The position numbers and the translations under genes are program-made. From positions 1 through 42,773 of IMG/VR virus record IMGVR_UViG_3300001815_000053: DNA of 42,773 bases; one strand, 5' to 3'. This document shows, in pieces, positions 10,301-16,740 of this stretch. This DNA is from a virus. Each line of letters begins with the position of its first letter. Position 1 is the stretch's first letter. Under the pieces are notes generated by a model that was given only the letters and a program-made list of their open reading frames with translations, searched no databases and had not been told where the DNA came from.

Positions 10301-10326
10301 TGGTGGGCGCCGCCGCTACCGACCAT
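4363..10326 (-). CDS. tail tape measure protein
   Basis: At 1987 residues this is the largest gene. Tape length sets tail length, and this size implies a long tail. It is Ala-rich and mostly alpha-helical, with many heptad-like stretches. A hydrophobic, Gly-rich, membrane-active-looking zone lies around residues 980-1160. A Gly/Asp-rich break lies near residue 650 and a run of 15 glycines near residue 1770. After that come a YLAANPDVAAAV...HYALYGAAEGRAW motif of the kind seen in S-layer and RTX-type proteins, and a GGWVDGPGGPTDDAVPARLS segment typical of tape measure C-termini. The start overlaps the preceding gene by 11 bases. It follows the tail chaperone pair, as in lambda-like tails. Confidence 0.92.
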   Translation of the reverse strand: MVGSGGAHQTVSVTLRADTEDFQAQFRVSREDLEKWRAAAEAAGDAAADTADRLDEAGSRADSTSRHVGATGEAASDAADEIENLADAAGDAGDDLDDLGGAADRTTALIWAMYAAIGGWTALEIGESALSSWHAYEAALVGVGKTTDLAGQALTTLGEQIGALALRPEMGATTQELLGIAQAAGQLGVSGSESLLKFTSTVAMLQGATDLVGDAGAMALARILEVTGEGTDNIDRLGAAIVGLGNNFAATESEVVNAATYVAQATALFDTSAAEAAGLATALTAMGVRAELAGGAVGRAFLGIDEAVRQGGDELRALIALTGQSAEALRQAWADDAMSVFQDLVEGLARLKDAGGDVAGALETLGLEAGEDARVMGALAASAETLADALGTSDQAWRDNIALLQEAERAGQTAAAQWLVIGNTWTAAATVIGAELSPALLGLAQDMAAMVLAARDSGQIAEWAATAGEAIGVLADAARWAAEHWETLAGAVGALITIQVVKWAAAARTAILALNAAVLANPYTAAAAGLVLLAGATYDVVTEVNAKYRATTSLREQMKRYREEIGLSTDALLDESQETRTNTRAQLENALARLEVVRAMIRPGGVRGQARRDLIAEREELEAHTAALQNQLIALNARDLAARDDMDDDNSGGGGGGDNDNDPPKPPAADGYARWVAQIRLATAAHEALAVAAGQGAAATRAAEIAAAAEGFVLQFGAQRRAEIIALVTAEADARQRLEIARQVDDLERAIDTEAALAAATAEGAEAIEQATIARETHETLRALAIEAGTEEAELIGHLIERLHEEREAREQAAPLGDARDRLAVLEAEAAYLARVAGQRSLTRDQLEVIASLTDRQIDLTSKQAREELRLADAIADQTRAVELARAASTSWRDGAVAAIHDVAVAANDNAAIAEEAFSGVFESWTDSFQEFFRDFSRGVADIGDLVSSLGNAVLNEITKIAAQSITSSLARTVGSVLGLGGTAAAAAGGAGGQAAGGGGFGLGNILDLVGLGSGGSSIGTSLVTSKVGQWLGLSSAFTAPAGVAAGPASLGGVAGSSAGVIATTTGSLLASGINAAPWGMVGTLGASMLGFGGTGNQWADMGLSTLGSIGGGMAGSAIAAGTALGSVGGPIGAAAGAFLAAVAGSMIGGMFGAPLPNISQKLGYTDGQFAQGTIGGRLVDGEDRQAWGDTVTQAVLAPMQSAADALAAIGYGLDFAGNAEPYALNTKKGRIGVFGGTVGETYYAEDDLAGASLDITGRVVRDAAAQAAAAGQSLDGLAGALAVVESGAASSAQELAQHIAIAADWSGAIDQAVAALSSGAAAQRAAIEADAAAWGQQAEAMLRPAIEVRDILVAAGQLDAGQAAADMEGLVRAMVGLGEGGGTLSAVETAVAQADARLAELERILVATGTAAEDAAATVAGLREQLMADARAGLEDQWVRALEDSRGRGYVNDIRDQVAAYQQALADMAAVGGDTALVTDTVIQRIRALGEGLDQITLTRLIGEIQTWAATVEGGHVAVAGLAAALMGQEREVAREAERAAAQAQVEAARSALDAWREAESAQRDALRAAVEYWQDLASVATAVGQDLRRYLDDITGGSGSTLSQRDRLQAAEQDFARQIHLTQSDDPETARAAYESLATYAEAYREAARAYHTSSAEYFRVEERIQQLLEPLASALGSPDEVAGQEATWAAVESIDASSDVAREIWHQERGYLAQLAQADAHHAAAVAALDAHAQAAAAEEQRLLAAIETAVREMEVSVTVTAAAGGGGGGGGGGGGGGVNDEDLAAASYLAANPDVAAAVGSDWWQDQTSGGSALDVARTHYALYGAAEGRAWPYADGGWVDGPGGPTDDAVPARLSAGEYVVRAAAAAQHGGLLEAINDNTLRIVEPQSQIVQPVVVPLPWVDQAPASPAPADDGRTVALLEAIERRLDSIETALHDEARDTRRADGALTGELSGHLLGIREALADATGAASLARRAAVGGRR

Positions 10327-10699
10327 GGCCGCGCCCCCGGGCCATGGACCGCAGGGCCGGCTGATCGCGCCGGCGCTCGGCGTCGCGCTCCTGCCGGCGG
10401 GCGATCAGGCGGTTGGCCTCGGCGATATAGGCGTCGGAAATGGCACACGCGCGGGCGACATGCGGCGCCAGACGCGCGGACCCGATCGGGTACCCCGCCA
10501 TCCGCCACACGCTTTCGCACGCCGTCATGTCCCACCTCTCGATCATGCCGGCCATGGGGCCGATCACCCACTCCCGCTGGGCCAGCAGCCACAGCCGCAC
10601 CGCCTCGGCGTTGTCCGGGTGGACGAGGATTTCGGCCTCGTCCGCCGGCGCCGGCCGCGCCATTGCGGGCGGCAGGCTGGCCCGGCCGCCCGACAGCAC
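10316..10699 (-). CDS. tail assembly chaperone, second frame (DUF1799-like), probably made by -1 frameshift
   Basis: Read alone from GTG 10699 this is 127 residues. It contains EILVHPDNAEAVRLWLLAQREWV, resembling DUF1799 phage proteins that follow the major chaperone. The frame is also open upstream of the GTG: it runs without a stop back to an A AAA AAC heptamer inside the preceding gene and reads like protein (RADIGRALARAHHGG, then AESRDQIEEDLRVLSGG). The likely product is therefore a 270-residue fusion of the first gene's residues 1-109 with 161 residues from this frame, equivalent to lambda gpGT. Independent initiation at the GTG is possible but has only a weak ribosome site. It ends overlapping the tape measure start. 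Confidence 0.75.
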   Translation of the reverse strand: MLSGGRASLPPAMARPAPADEAEILVHPDNAEAVRLWLLAQREWVIGPMAGMIERWDMTACESVWRMAGYPIGSARLAPHVARACAISDAYIAEANRLIARRQERDAERRRDQPALRSMARGRGHGR

Positions 10700-10701
10700 C
10701 C

Positions 10702-11127
10702 TCAGGTCTTCTTCGATTTGGTCGCGGCTCTCCGCGCGTGCCGGTTGGCGGGGGGAGCCCCCGTGGTGGGCACGGGCGAGGGCACGCCCGATGTCAGCGC
10801 GTTTTTTGCCGTTGCCCCCCCGACGCTGTCACCGTAGGCCTTGATGACCGTCAGCCCGAACCACCCCATACTGAACAGGCTATCCGCCACCTCACCGTCC
10901 AACGGTACCGGGCCGTCGTCGTCCGCGACATCCCAGGCCACAAGGAATGCGCGGATGAAGTCCCCGATGCTCACGTCGCCCCCCGCGAGATCGGCCACGA
11001 GGGCGTCGTAGTTGTTCAGGGTCTTGAATGTGGCGGTGAGCGTCTCCGCCCCCCGGCCGGGGGCCGTGACCTCAACCTCCTGATCCCAGGTAAACACACC
11101 ATCTTTGGGGACGCGGAACTGTGTCAT
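10702..11127 (-). CDS. tail assembly chaperone, first frame (gpG-like)
   Basis: A 141-residue protein lies immediately before the second chaperone frame and the tape measure, matching the conserved tail tube-chaperone-tape order. The text MTQFRVPKDGVFTWDQEVEV, then TLTATFKTLNNYDALVADLA, suits a small beta-alpha chaperone. The ribosome site AAGAGG precedes ATG 11127. The slippery codons GCA AAA AAC encode residues 107-109. Beyond them the C-terminus becomes a basic low-complexity tail ending KSKKT, so the unshifted form carries a short tail and the shifted form a folded domain. Confidence 0.8.
   Translation of the reverse strand: MTQFRVPKDGVFTWDQEVEVTAPGRGAETLTATFKTLNNYDALVADLAGGDVSIGDFIRAFLVAWDVADDDGPVPLDGEVADSLFSMGWFGLTVIKAYGDSVGGATAKNALTSGVPSPVPTTGAPPANRHARRAATKSKKT
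10801..10807 (-). promoter_or_regulatory. -1 ribosomal frameshift site A AAA AAC
   Basis: Read on the minus strand in the frame of the first chaperone gene the codons are GCA AAA AAC GCG, an exact X XXY YYZ slippery heptamer. A -1 shift continues as CGC GCT GAC ATC and stays open to the stop at 10316. Tail chaperone pairs in lambda-like and Mu phages are known to use this type of shift. Confidence 0.8.
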
Positions 11128-11313
11128 TGAAGGACCTCTTAAGCGGTCGTTGAGGGAGTGTTACCGGCCTCTTTCAGAGGCCGGCCGGCGCGACCGCGCC
11201 GGCGCCGCCCCGGCGCCGCTGCGCGGCGCCTGTGTCGTGGTCTCGGCGCCCTTTGGGCGCCGGGGGCGGCGGAGGCCCGCGCGGCCCGAAGGGTCGCGCT
11301 GGGCCGATCAAAC
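11128..11313 (-). other. 186-base gap with stacked GC hairpins
   Basis: No gene is seen. The gap holds perfect hairpins: CCGGCCTCT/AGAGGCCGG with a 3-base loop (11164-11184), CGGCGCCC/GGGCGCCG with a 3-base loop (11244-11262), and GGCGCC arms at 11212-11230. A TTTTTTTGAG stretch follows the tail tube stop, before the hairpins. No U-run follows any stem on the minus strand, so these are more likely attenuators or RNA 3'-end stabilisers than simple terminators. They could tune the ratio of tail tube to chaperone. Confidence 0.6.
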
Positions 11314-12585
11314 TCAAAAAAACCTGATACACACCTCGTCGTCGCCGGCGCCCTGGGGGGACAGGCACCGCATCGGCAACGTCGCCATCACGTCCCCGCC
11401 ATCCTCGCGCAGGGACACGGTGCCGATCTGGCCGTTGGCGACACAGATCTCGCAGCGCTCGCCCAGGCGCGTGCCGCTGGTGGCGCGCACGCGGCGGCGC
11501 ATGTTCGACAGAGCGAACACGTCGATGGTCGAGATGCGTTCCAGTTCGACCAACAGGCTGGCCGTCAGTTCGTGGTTGACGATCTCGACGTTGTTGAGGT
11601 TTGTGCGGGACTTGTCCCGCACGTCGGCCCCGCCGGTCAGATCGAAGCTCTGGCCGGTCGGCGACCACGGCGCGGCCGACAGGTCGGTCGGCTCGACGTG
11701 GATTTGGAAGCTATTGGTGTCGAGCACCTCGGGCTCGCGAATGGTGCTGAAATCCGCGTCGCCCAGAGCCACCTCGGTGGGCGCGCCGTACAACCCGCGC
11801 CCCCGGAAATTGAGCAGGGGCCAGCCGCCGATCTGCCACTGCGCGCCCAACTGGAAGCGCGCGCCCCGAGCCTCGAACATCACCTCATCGACGTTGTATT
11901 TGGCGACAAGGCTCTTGTGACCGGCGCGGTCACTGGACGGCCAGTACTCAATTCCCGGCGGCACCAGCTCGATCACCCACTGATCACCAACCTCCCAGTC
12001 CGCCGAGAGCGTCGGCGTGATCTCTGCGCCGCCCGGCAGGGTGATCGGTGTGGCATCGGTGATCGCGACCCCGGTGACCTCATAGGCCGCCTCGGCCGTC
12101 TCGCCCAAACCCACGGCAGGCGCGGCCACGGTGGCCTGGGCGGTGCCCGACGCACCCGCCGTGGTGCAGATCACCGTGACGCGACGGCGATTTGCGCCGG
12201 TGAACCCGGCGCCGACGGTGTAGCTCCACGACCCCGTCGGCGTGCCCACGGCGATCGGCGCAGCCTGGACCGTGGCGGTGCCGGTGAGTTGCACGCGCGC
12301 CCACCCGGCGGCCTGCAGCATGGCGTCAAAGTGGGGCTCCACGGCCACATCGCCGGAGCCGACGGCCTCGACCCCCCACACCAGGGGCACGCGCTCCTGC
12401 CAGGGCTGAGCCGGACGCGAGCCCAGGTGTGGCTGGATGATGTTGCGGGTCGCCTCTTGCGCGGCCATGCCGGGCAGGTCCGCGTTGGCCACCAGGAGAT
12501 AGATGAAGGCGCCCGGATCGGCACCCACGCCGTAGAGAGCCTCCAGCGCCGTCTGGATCACGCGATTGTTTGACGAGAGCGCCAT
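11314..12585 (-). CDS. major tail tube protein
   Basis: The 423-residue product starts at ATG 12585 with GGAGTCCTGATCC upstream and lies between the head-tail connector genes and the tail chaperones, the tube position in siphophages. The N-terminus (ALSSNNRVIQTALEALYGV) and the core (FRGRGLYGAPTEVALGD and GAQWQIGGWPLLNFRG) resemble tail tube proteins of Mu-like siphoviruses. Residues 95-170 are rich in Thr/Ala/Gly (SWSYTVGAGFTG, TVICTTAGASGT), like a surface Ig-like or decoration insert. No sheath gene precedes it, so the tail is non-contractile. Confidence 0.8.
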   Translation of the reverse strand: MALSSNNRVIQTALEALYGVGADPGAFIYLLVANADLPGMAAQEATRNIIQPHLGSRPAQPWQERVPLVWGVEAVGSGDVAVEPHFDAMLQAAGWARVQLTGTATVQAAPIAVGTPTGSWSYTVGAGFTGANRRRVTVICTTAGASGTAQATVAAPAVGLGETAEAAYEVTGVAITDATPITLPGGAEITPTLSADWEVGDQWVIELVPPGIEYWPSSDRAGHKSLVAKYNVDEVMFEARGARFQLGAQWQIGGWPLLNFRGRGLYGAPTEVALGDADFSTIREPEVLDTNSFQIHVEPTDLSAAPWSPTGQSFDLTGGADVRDKSRTNLNNVEIVNHELTASLLVELERISTIDVFALSNMRRRVRATSGTRLGERCEICVANGQIGTVSLREDGGDVMATLPMRCLSPQGAGDDEVCIRFF

Positions 12586-12588
12586 GGA

Positions 12589-12795
12589 TCAGGACTCCTT
12601 CTTCTTGGCGCCACCGCGCCGGCCGGTGCCGGCGCCGGTGTCGGCGGGCGCGTCATCGGCGCTTGCCTCGACCGGAGCGTACACAGTGGGCGGGCGCAGG
12701 CCGGTGCTCTCGGGTGCAGCCGGCGGTGGCGCCTTCGATGTGGGACGCGGGGCCTCGCCCGCGCGGTCATGGATGAACGTTCCGGCTTTGCGCAC
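12589..12795 (-). CDS. small basic-ended tail-region protein
   Basis: This 68-residue protein starts at GTG 12795, two bases after the preceding stop, and ends three bases before the tail tube start. It is Pro/Ala-rich and disordered, with a KKKES end. Only its tight packing between the terminator and tube genes supports it. It occupies the place of Mu gp38 (DUF2635) but shows no clear match. Confidence 0.6.
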   Translation of the reverse strand: MRKAGTFIHDRAGEAPRPTSKAPPPAAPESTGLRPPTVYAPVEASADDAPADTGAGTGRRGGAKKKES

Positions 12796-12797
12796 GG

Positions 12798-13238
12798 TCA
12801 GGCCCTCCGCTGTGTGGTGGTCTCGAAGTGGATCGTCAGGAACACGCCGCCCTCGCGGTCGCTGCTGGCCGCGCGCACCTGCTGATCGGCGCCGCGATAG
12901 CCGAGCTTGCGCCAGTCCGGCGCCGGCGACACGCCGTCGAGAAAGGCGATCACGGCGGCACCCAGGGCATCCAGCGGGCGGTCATCCGGGCCACGACGGC
13001 TCTCCGACGTGACCAGCACCACGGTGATGTTCGTGGTGATGATGGAGCGGTGAACGGTGCGTTGGGCCTGTTCGGCCACCTCGGCGGTGGGCAGCACATA
13101 GGCGGCGGGCACCCGCTCGGGCAGGCGCCGCGCGGCGACCAGGGCGGCCAGGTCATTGGCCGGGCCGATGTACCGCAGGTCCGGGGCTGCGGCCCGCACC
13201 AGGGCGATGACGGGATCGACGAGCGCGGCACCGATCAT
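12798..13238 (-). CDS. tail terminator-like protein (Mu gp37 position)
   Basis: The real start is ATG 13238, overlapping the upstream stop by four bases (ATGA); an open frame extending further upstream is a shadow of other genes. The 146 residues (IGAALVDPVIALVRAAAPD, then RVPAAYVLPTAEVAEQAQ, ITTNITVVLVTSESRRG, DWRKLGYRGADQQVR) follow the pattern of gp37-type tail terminators, which cap the tube at the head end. Position between the gpG-like and tail tube genes agrees. Confidence 0.75.
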   Translation of the reverse strand: MIGAALVDPVIALVRAAAPDLRYIGPANDLAALVAARRLPERVPAAYVLPTAEVAEQAQRTVHRSIITTNITVVLVTSESRRGPDDRPLDALGAAVIAFLDGVSPAPDWRKLGYRGADQQVRAASSDREGGVFLTIHFETTTQRRA

Positions 13239-13723
13239 GACAGCGCCCCCGTGATCCAGTCGGCGATGATCTCGCCCGCTTCGGCGCGGTCCTCGGCCGA
13301 GAGCCCAAGGTACGGACGCGCCGGAATAGAGACTTGCTGCACCTGAACCATCCGGCCGCCGATCTTGAACATCAGCGCCTTCGCGGTTTTCGCCCTGATC
13401 GTGCCGCCCAACTGGTGGATGCGGGCGTAGACCAGATTGGTCCCCTGGCGCACTGACGTGGGGCCGGCCTCGTGCGTCACGCTGTCGCGCAGGTGGCCGC
13501 GATCGACCAGGGTTTGCCCGCCCTCCGCCAGCGCCCGCACGGACGGCGGCCAGGGGTTGCCGTCGGGGTCGACCCCCGCCTCGAACCGATGCTGGACCGA
13601 GGCCCGCATCATCTGGCCGACGCTGTCCATCGCCGGCGTCAGGTCGCCGGCGCGCGCCACGATGGCGTCGATCCCACGCGCGGCGATGTCGGCGGCGCTG
13701 ACCTGGATGGAAATACCGGTCAT
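13235..13723 (-). CDS. phage virion morphogenesis protein (Mu gpG family)
   Basis: A 162-residue protein matching the Mu G / phage virion morphogenesis family: ISIQVSAADIAARGIDAIVA, SVQHRFEAGVDPDGNPWPPS, LVDRGHLRDSVTHEAG, LVYARIHQLGGTIRAKTA and SIPARPYLGLS are the family landmarks. It works in head-tail joining or tail completion. In Mu this gene lies next to F; here it follows the gp36-like gene, the order of B3-like phages. It is coupled to the next gene by an ATGA overlap. Confidence 0.9.
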   Translation of the reverse strand: MTGISIQVSAADIAARGIDAIVARAGDLTPAMDSVGQMMRASVQHRFEAGVDPDGNPWPPSVRALAEGGQTLVDRGHLRDSVTHEAGPTSVRQGTNLVYARIHQLGGTIRAKTAKALMFKIGGRMVQVQQVSIPARPYLGLSAEDRAEAGEIIADWITGALS

Positions 13724-13725
13724 GG

Positions 13726-14130
13726 TCAGTAGTCCCGCAGGGTGTCGTCGGTGAACACGCGCCCCGGGCCGACCGCGACCGGCCCGCCGCCGCCCGCCTC
13801 ACCGCCGGTGTCGATCGGCCGCAATGCCGTCTTGCCCTGGGCGACGTCGCGCAGGTAGGCGATGGCCCGGTCGAAGTCCTTTCCCACACGGCCGTCCGGC
13901 GGCGCCCCGGCCGACAGGCGATAGCGGGCGATGGCAATGCAGTGCACCCGCGCCACACCGGTGGGCAGGACGTAGCGCCCGCCCAGGTAACCGTCGATTT
14001 CCTCGCCGGCATCGGCCAGGGCCGCGTCGAGCGCCGCCGTATCCACGCCGCCCCCGTCGGCCGGCGCGAGGTCCTCGGCCTCGTGCGCGCCGATCTGCGC
14101 GATCATCTCGGATGCGGTGGCGTAGGGCAT
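13726..14130 (-). CDS. DUF1320 head-tail connector (Mu gp36-like)
   Basis: The 134-residue product has the DUF1320 plan: an N-terminal MPYATASEMIAQIGAHE, then DTAALDAALADAGEEIDGYLGGRY and VARVHCIAIARYRL. It is a head completion/adaptor protein in Mu-like phages. It is followed two bases later by the gpG-like gene. A 55-base gap with a strong hairpin precedes it. Confidence 0.88.
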   Translation of the reverse strand: MPYATASEMIAQIGAHEAEDLAPADGGGVDTAALDAALADAGEEIDGYLGGRYVLPTGVARVHCIAIARYRLSAGAPPDGRVGKDFDRAIAYLRDVAQGKTALRPIDTGGEAGGGGPVAVGPGRVFTDDTLRDY

Positions 14131-14151
14131 GATGGGCTCCGGTCAGGGGAG

Positions 14152-14177
14152 CCCGGGCGGCGCGATCGCCGCCCGGG
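14152..14177. other. perfect 11-bp hairpin between late genes
   Basis: CCCGGGCGGCG and CGCCGCCCGGG flank a CGAT loop in the 55-base gap upstream of the gp36-like gene. There is no U-run, so a role as mRNA processing or stability element or attenuator is more likely than intrinsic termination. Confidence 0.6.
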
Positions 14178-14185
14178 GGTCGGGG

Positions 14186-14434
14186 TCAGGCGGTGCGTGC
14201 GCTGGCGGCGGCATCGAGGTCGATCTTGCGGAGCGTTTCGCCGGTCTCCGACATGATGTAGACGACGCCGTCCGTCATGCGGCGCACCCGCACGTCGTGG
14301 ACCGTCAGCGCATCGGCCACCGGCGGCTCGCCGGCGGGGCCGCCGGGACCGACGACACGGTGGGCAGAGAACGTCTCGATCGGGCCTGCCGCGCGATACC
14401 AGCTCACGTACACATTCGGGATCGGGGTGTGCAT
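14186..14434 (-). CDS. small late protein of unknown function
   Basis: An 82-residue frame follows a good ribosome site (AGGAGATAGGAGACAGACAG then ATG). The text MHTPIPNVYVSWYRAAG, then VRRMTDGVVYIMSETGETLRKIDL looks like a compact beta protein. It lies between hairpin-bearing gaps in the head gene block. It is probably a small capsid-associated or connector protein; no family is recognised. Confidence 0.65.
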   Translation of the reverse strand: MHTPIPNVYVSWYRAAGPIETFSAHRVVGPGGPAGEPPVADALTVHDVRVRRMTDGVVYIMSETGETLRKIDLDAAASARTA

Positions 14435-14588
14435 CTGTCTGTCTCCTATCTCCTGTCTGGGGATCCCCGCCGGAGCGTCACGCCCCGGCGGGGGGTGCGC
14501 CGGCGTCCGCCCGCCGGCGAGCCTACTCCCCGGGTTCCCCCGGCCGACGCCTCGCCGGCCGGGATCGACACCCGGGTTTCGCGGGGGA
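14435..14588 (-). other. intergenic hairpin cluster after capsid genes
   Basis: This 154-base gap holds at least three GC hairpins: CCCCGCCGG/CCGGCGGGG (14465-14493), paired CGCCGGCG palindromes near 14498-14521, and a CCCGGCC/GGCCGGG pair near 14539-14562. No gene is seen. It may limit read-through from highly expressed capsid genes into connector genes. Confidence 0.5.
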
Positions 14589-14807
14589 TCACTTGGCCGG
14601 CGGCTTTTCCTTCGGCGGCGGCGGCATGGGTGCCGGGGCAGTCTCGACGACGACCAGGTGCGGCTCGGCCTTTAGGGCCTCGACTTGCTCGGCCGTGAAC
14701 GTGCCCGGCGGATGGGTGACCGCGCGCGCGGGGTGGTGCACGCCGGCGCGGCGGAAGCCCTTTTCGGGCCGGGCGGTGATGGTCAGGGCGGGTGTGGTCT
14801 CGCTCAT
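14589..14807 (-). CDS. Mu gp35 / HI1506-related small protein
   Basis: The start at ATG 14807 gives 72 residues; a longer frame continues upstream but overlaps the capsid gene. The text LTITARPEKGFRRAGVHHP, then FTAEQVEALKAEPHLVVVE matches the FluMu HI1506-like family (Mu gp35). This protein lies directly after the major capsid gene in Mu-like phages. The C-terminus is a Pro/Lys tail. Its role in the head is not established. Confidence 0.8.
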   Translation of the reverse strand: MSETTPALTITARPEKGFRRAGVHHPARAVTHPPGTFTAEQVEALKAEPHLVVVETAPAPMPPPPKEKPPAK

Positions 14808-14821
14808 GCGTCCGGTCTCCC

Positions 14822-15712
14822 TCAGGCCAGCCAGGCCGTGGACAACAGTTCGGCCGCGTTGCGAAGCACGTTGGTGGTGCCGCCGATCTGTTCGGCCTGG
14901 AGCAGTTTCCGCGCCGTGTATTCGAGGCTCGGAGGCACGACCAGCAGCGTGGGCTTGATGTTCAGCGGCTTGCCCTGGTCGCCCTTGATCGACCGCATGG
15001 CGGCCAGCGCGGCGGCCAGATTGGTCTCGTTCAGTTCGAGCTTGGAGCCGAACGCCATCTGCCACAGGCCGTAACCGGCGGCCACGCGGCAGTCGACGCC
15101 GTAGCGAAACTCCTTGCGCGAGAACACCGCCTCGTCATCCGGCGTGTCCATGGCCACGAAGTCGTAATCGCGGCGCTTCTGGAACAGGAACGGGCGGATG
15201 GGCTTGGACGTGTCCAGCAGGAACCACGGCGTCTGCGAGCCGGTTTGCATGTTGGAGACGCTGACCGTGCTCCCATCGGCCTCCAGCACGGGATGATCCG
15301 TGTCGAAAAAGTTCTGGCCGTCGTAGCACAGGGTGCCGAAGCCGTTGCTCAGCAGCGGAAAGATCAGTTCGTCCGGGTGGGTCTTCGCATCGTAGCCGAG
15401 CTGCTGGATCATCGGCTTGTAGACGCCCAGCTTGTCGTCTTCGATGTCGTCCCGGTCGACGCCCACCGTGTTCTCGAACGGCTCGTTCTTGATGACGTAC
15501 GAGTGGGCGGAAAGGTTCTGGATCACGCGGTCGCCGAGCCACTTCCGGAACCGCGTGGTCTTGCCCATCCACTTGTAGTCTTCCTCGGACGTCGCACTGG
15601 GGACGTCCATGGCCACGCGCTGGTACTCGCTCTCGGCCGTGTTGAAGGCGTCGTTGAAGATCGTCTTGAAGCCGACGAAAGTGTCGGACAGGTTCGTGCG
15701 GTTGATCAGCAT
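14822..15712 (-). CDS. T: major capsid protein (Mu gpT family)
   Basis: The 296-residue protein fits the Mu gpT major head protein: LINRTNLSDTFVGFKTIFND at the N-terminus, MGKTTRFRKWLGDRVIQNLS, an E-loop-like ENTVGVDRDDIEDDKLGVY, LCYDGQNFFDTDHPV, and LLVVPPSLEYTARKLL near the C-terminus. Length is close to Mu gpT. It follows a decoration-like gene and the protease/scaffold gene, so the head maturation set is complete. Confidence 0.95.
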   Translation of the reverse strand: MLINRTNLSDTFVGFKTIFNDAFNTAESEYQRVAMDVPSATSEEDYKWMGKTTRFRKWLGDRVIQNLSAHSYVIKNEPFENTVGVDRDDIEDDKLGVYKPMIQQLGYDAKTHPDELIFPLLSNGFGTLCYDGQNFFDTDHPVLEADGSTVSVSNMQTGSQTPWFLLDTSKPIRPFLFQKRRDYDFVAMDTPDDEAVFSRKEFRYGVDCRVAAGYGLWQMAFGSKLELNETNLAAALAAMRSIKGDQGKPLNIKPTLLVVPPSLEYTARKLLQAEQIGGTTNVLRNAAELLSTAWLA

Positions 15713-15724
15713 CCGTCAGCCCTC

Positions 15725-16126
15725 TCAGATGGTCACCCAGACGCCGGCATCGTCGATGTCGGCGATGGTGCCGATGGCGGAACGGGTGCCGGACCCGTCC
15801 GTGGCGGCCACCGTCTGGTCGTCCTCGGCGTAGGCCGCCGCTCCGATGTGCGTGCGGTCGATCGAGCCGTCGTTCGCCCAGCGGAAGCAGCCGCGCCAAA
15901 CCTCCACGCTCACGTCGCCGGCATCGCCGCCGGCGTTGTCGGCGGGGGCCCTGGCGCAGCCAAGGCCCCGCAAGCCGGTCGCCGTAGCGGCGGGCACGGC
16001 GTGCCCGGTGGCGGTATCCAGGGCGACGATCGCCCCGGCGAAGATCGTCGCGTCGGCGGCCACCGGATGGGTGGTGACCTTCAGGTCACGTGCCGGCGTG
16101 TTGCGATCAGCGGTCAGCGCGGCCAT
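15725..16126 (-). CDS. capsid decoration-like protein
   Basis: A 133-residue Ala/Gly/Thr-rich beta protein: ALTADRNTPARDLKVTTHP, then IFAGAIVALDTATGHAVPA, VWRGCFRWAND and GTIADIDDAGVWVTI. This is the typical text of small capsid-stabilising or decoration proteins placed between protease/scaffold and capsid genes. Its start overlaps the protease stop by one base (TGATG), so expression is coupled to the scaffold. Confidence 0.7.
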   Translation of the reverse strand: MAALTADRNTPARDLKVTTHPVAADATIFAGAIVALDTATGHAVPAATATGLRGLGCARAPADNAGGDAGDVSVEVWRGCFRWANDGSIDRTHIGAAAYAEDDQTVAATDGSGTRSAIGTIADIDDAGVWVTI

Positions 16127-16740
16127 CAGGCGGTCTCCTTGTCGTCACCGCCCAGGCCCAGGGTCTGGGCGTAGGCCTTCGGGGCGAGCCCGAGCTGCGA
16201 GCAGACGGCGAGTTGCCCGTCGTCCAGGCCGTGCGCATCCTTGCGCGGCGTTGGCGCGATGGCGGTCGCGCCCTGGCCGCAGGTCTGGCCGGTGGCGACC
16301 AGCACGGGCGCCTGGCTGGCCCAGGCCCAAAAGCCGTCCAGGTCGCGGCCGGCGTATCCCTTGGCCCACTCCTCCAGCGCCGGCGGCAATTTGCCGTCCA
16401 CCTTCGCTTTGGCCACCGCCTCGGCGGCCTTGTCCTTCGCCATGTCCTGGGACATGGCGGCCACCTGGGTTTGCAGCTCCTGGAACGCGGCCATCGGCAC
16501 GTATTTCGCCGGGTCGGGATCGGCCCCCTGGTCGATCTTCTGGCCGGCGGCGGCCAGCACGTCGGCCGGCGTGGCGTCGGCGGCCAGCTTGACCTTCGGC
16601 GCCAGGGCGCCGGCCGCCTCGGCGGTGGCCCTGGCACTCGTCGTCAGGCTCTGCGCGTGCGCGACCACCTGGTCGGCAGTGGTCGCCTCCGGCAGGCCGC
16701 AAGCCTCCCGCAGGCGCTTCAGGAACGCTTCCAGGTCCAT
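16126..16740 (-). CDS. Z: nested scaffold protein from internal start (Mu gpZ-like)
   Basis: Within gene I, in the same frame, ATG 16740 is preceded by a perfect GAGGAG with six bases spacing. It gives a 204-residue protein starting MDLEAFLKRLREACGLPE. In Mu the scaffold Z is made this way from within I. The segment is helical and charged, as expected for a scaffold that is cut away during maturation. Confidence 0.75.
   Translation of the reverse strand: MDLEAFLKRLREACGLPEATTADQVVAHAQSLTTSARATAEAAGALAPKVKLAADATPADVLAAAGQKIDQGADPDPAKYVPMAAFQELQTQVAAMSQDMAKDKAAEAVAKAKVDGKLPPALEEWAKGYAGRDLDGFWAWASQAPVLVATGQTCGQGATAIAPTPRKDAHGLDDGQLAVCSQLGLAPKAYAQTLGLGGDDKETA

Noticed and set aside
10700-10760. 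CCCCCC run and AAGAAG near the end of the first chaperone gene as frameshift sites
   Set aside because: Neither is a standard slippery heptamer in frame; the A AAA AAC site upstream fits exactly and its -1 frame is open throughout.
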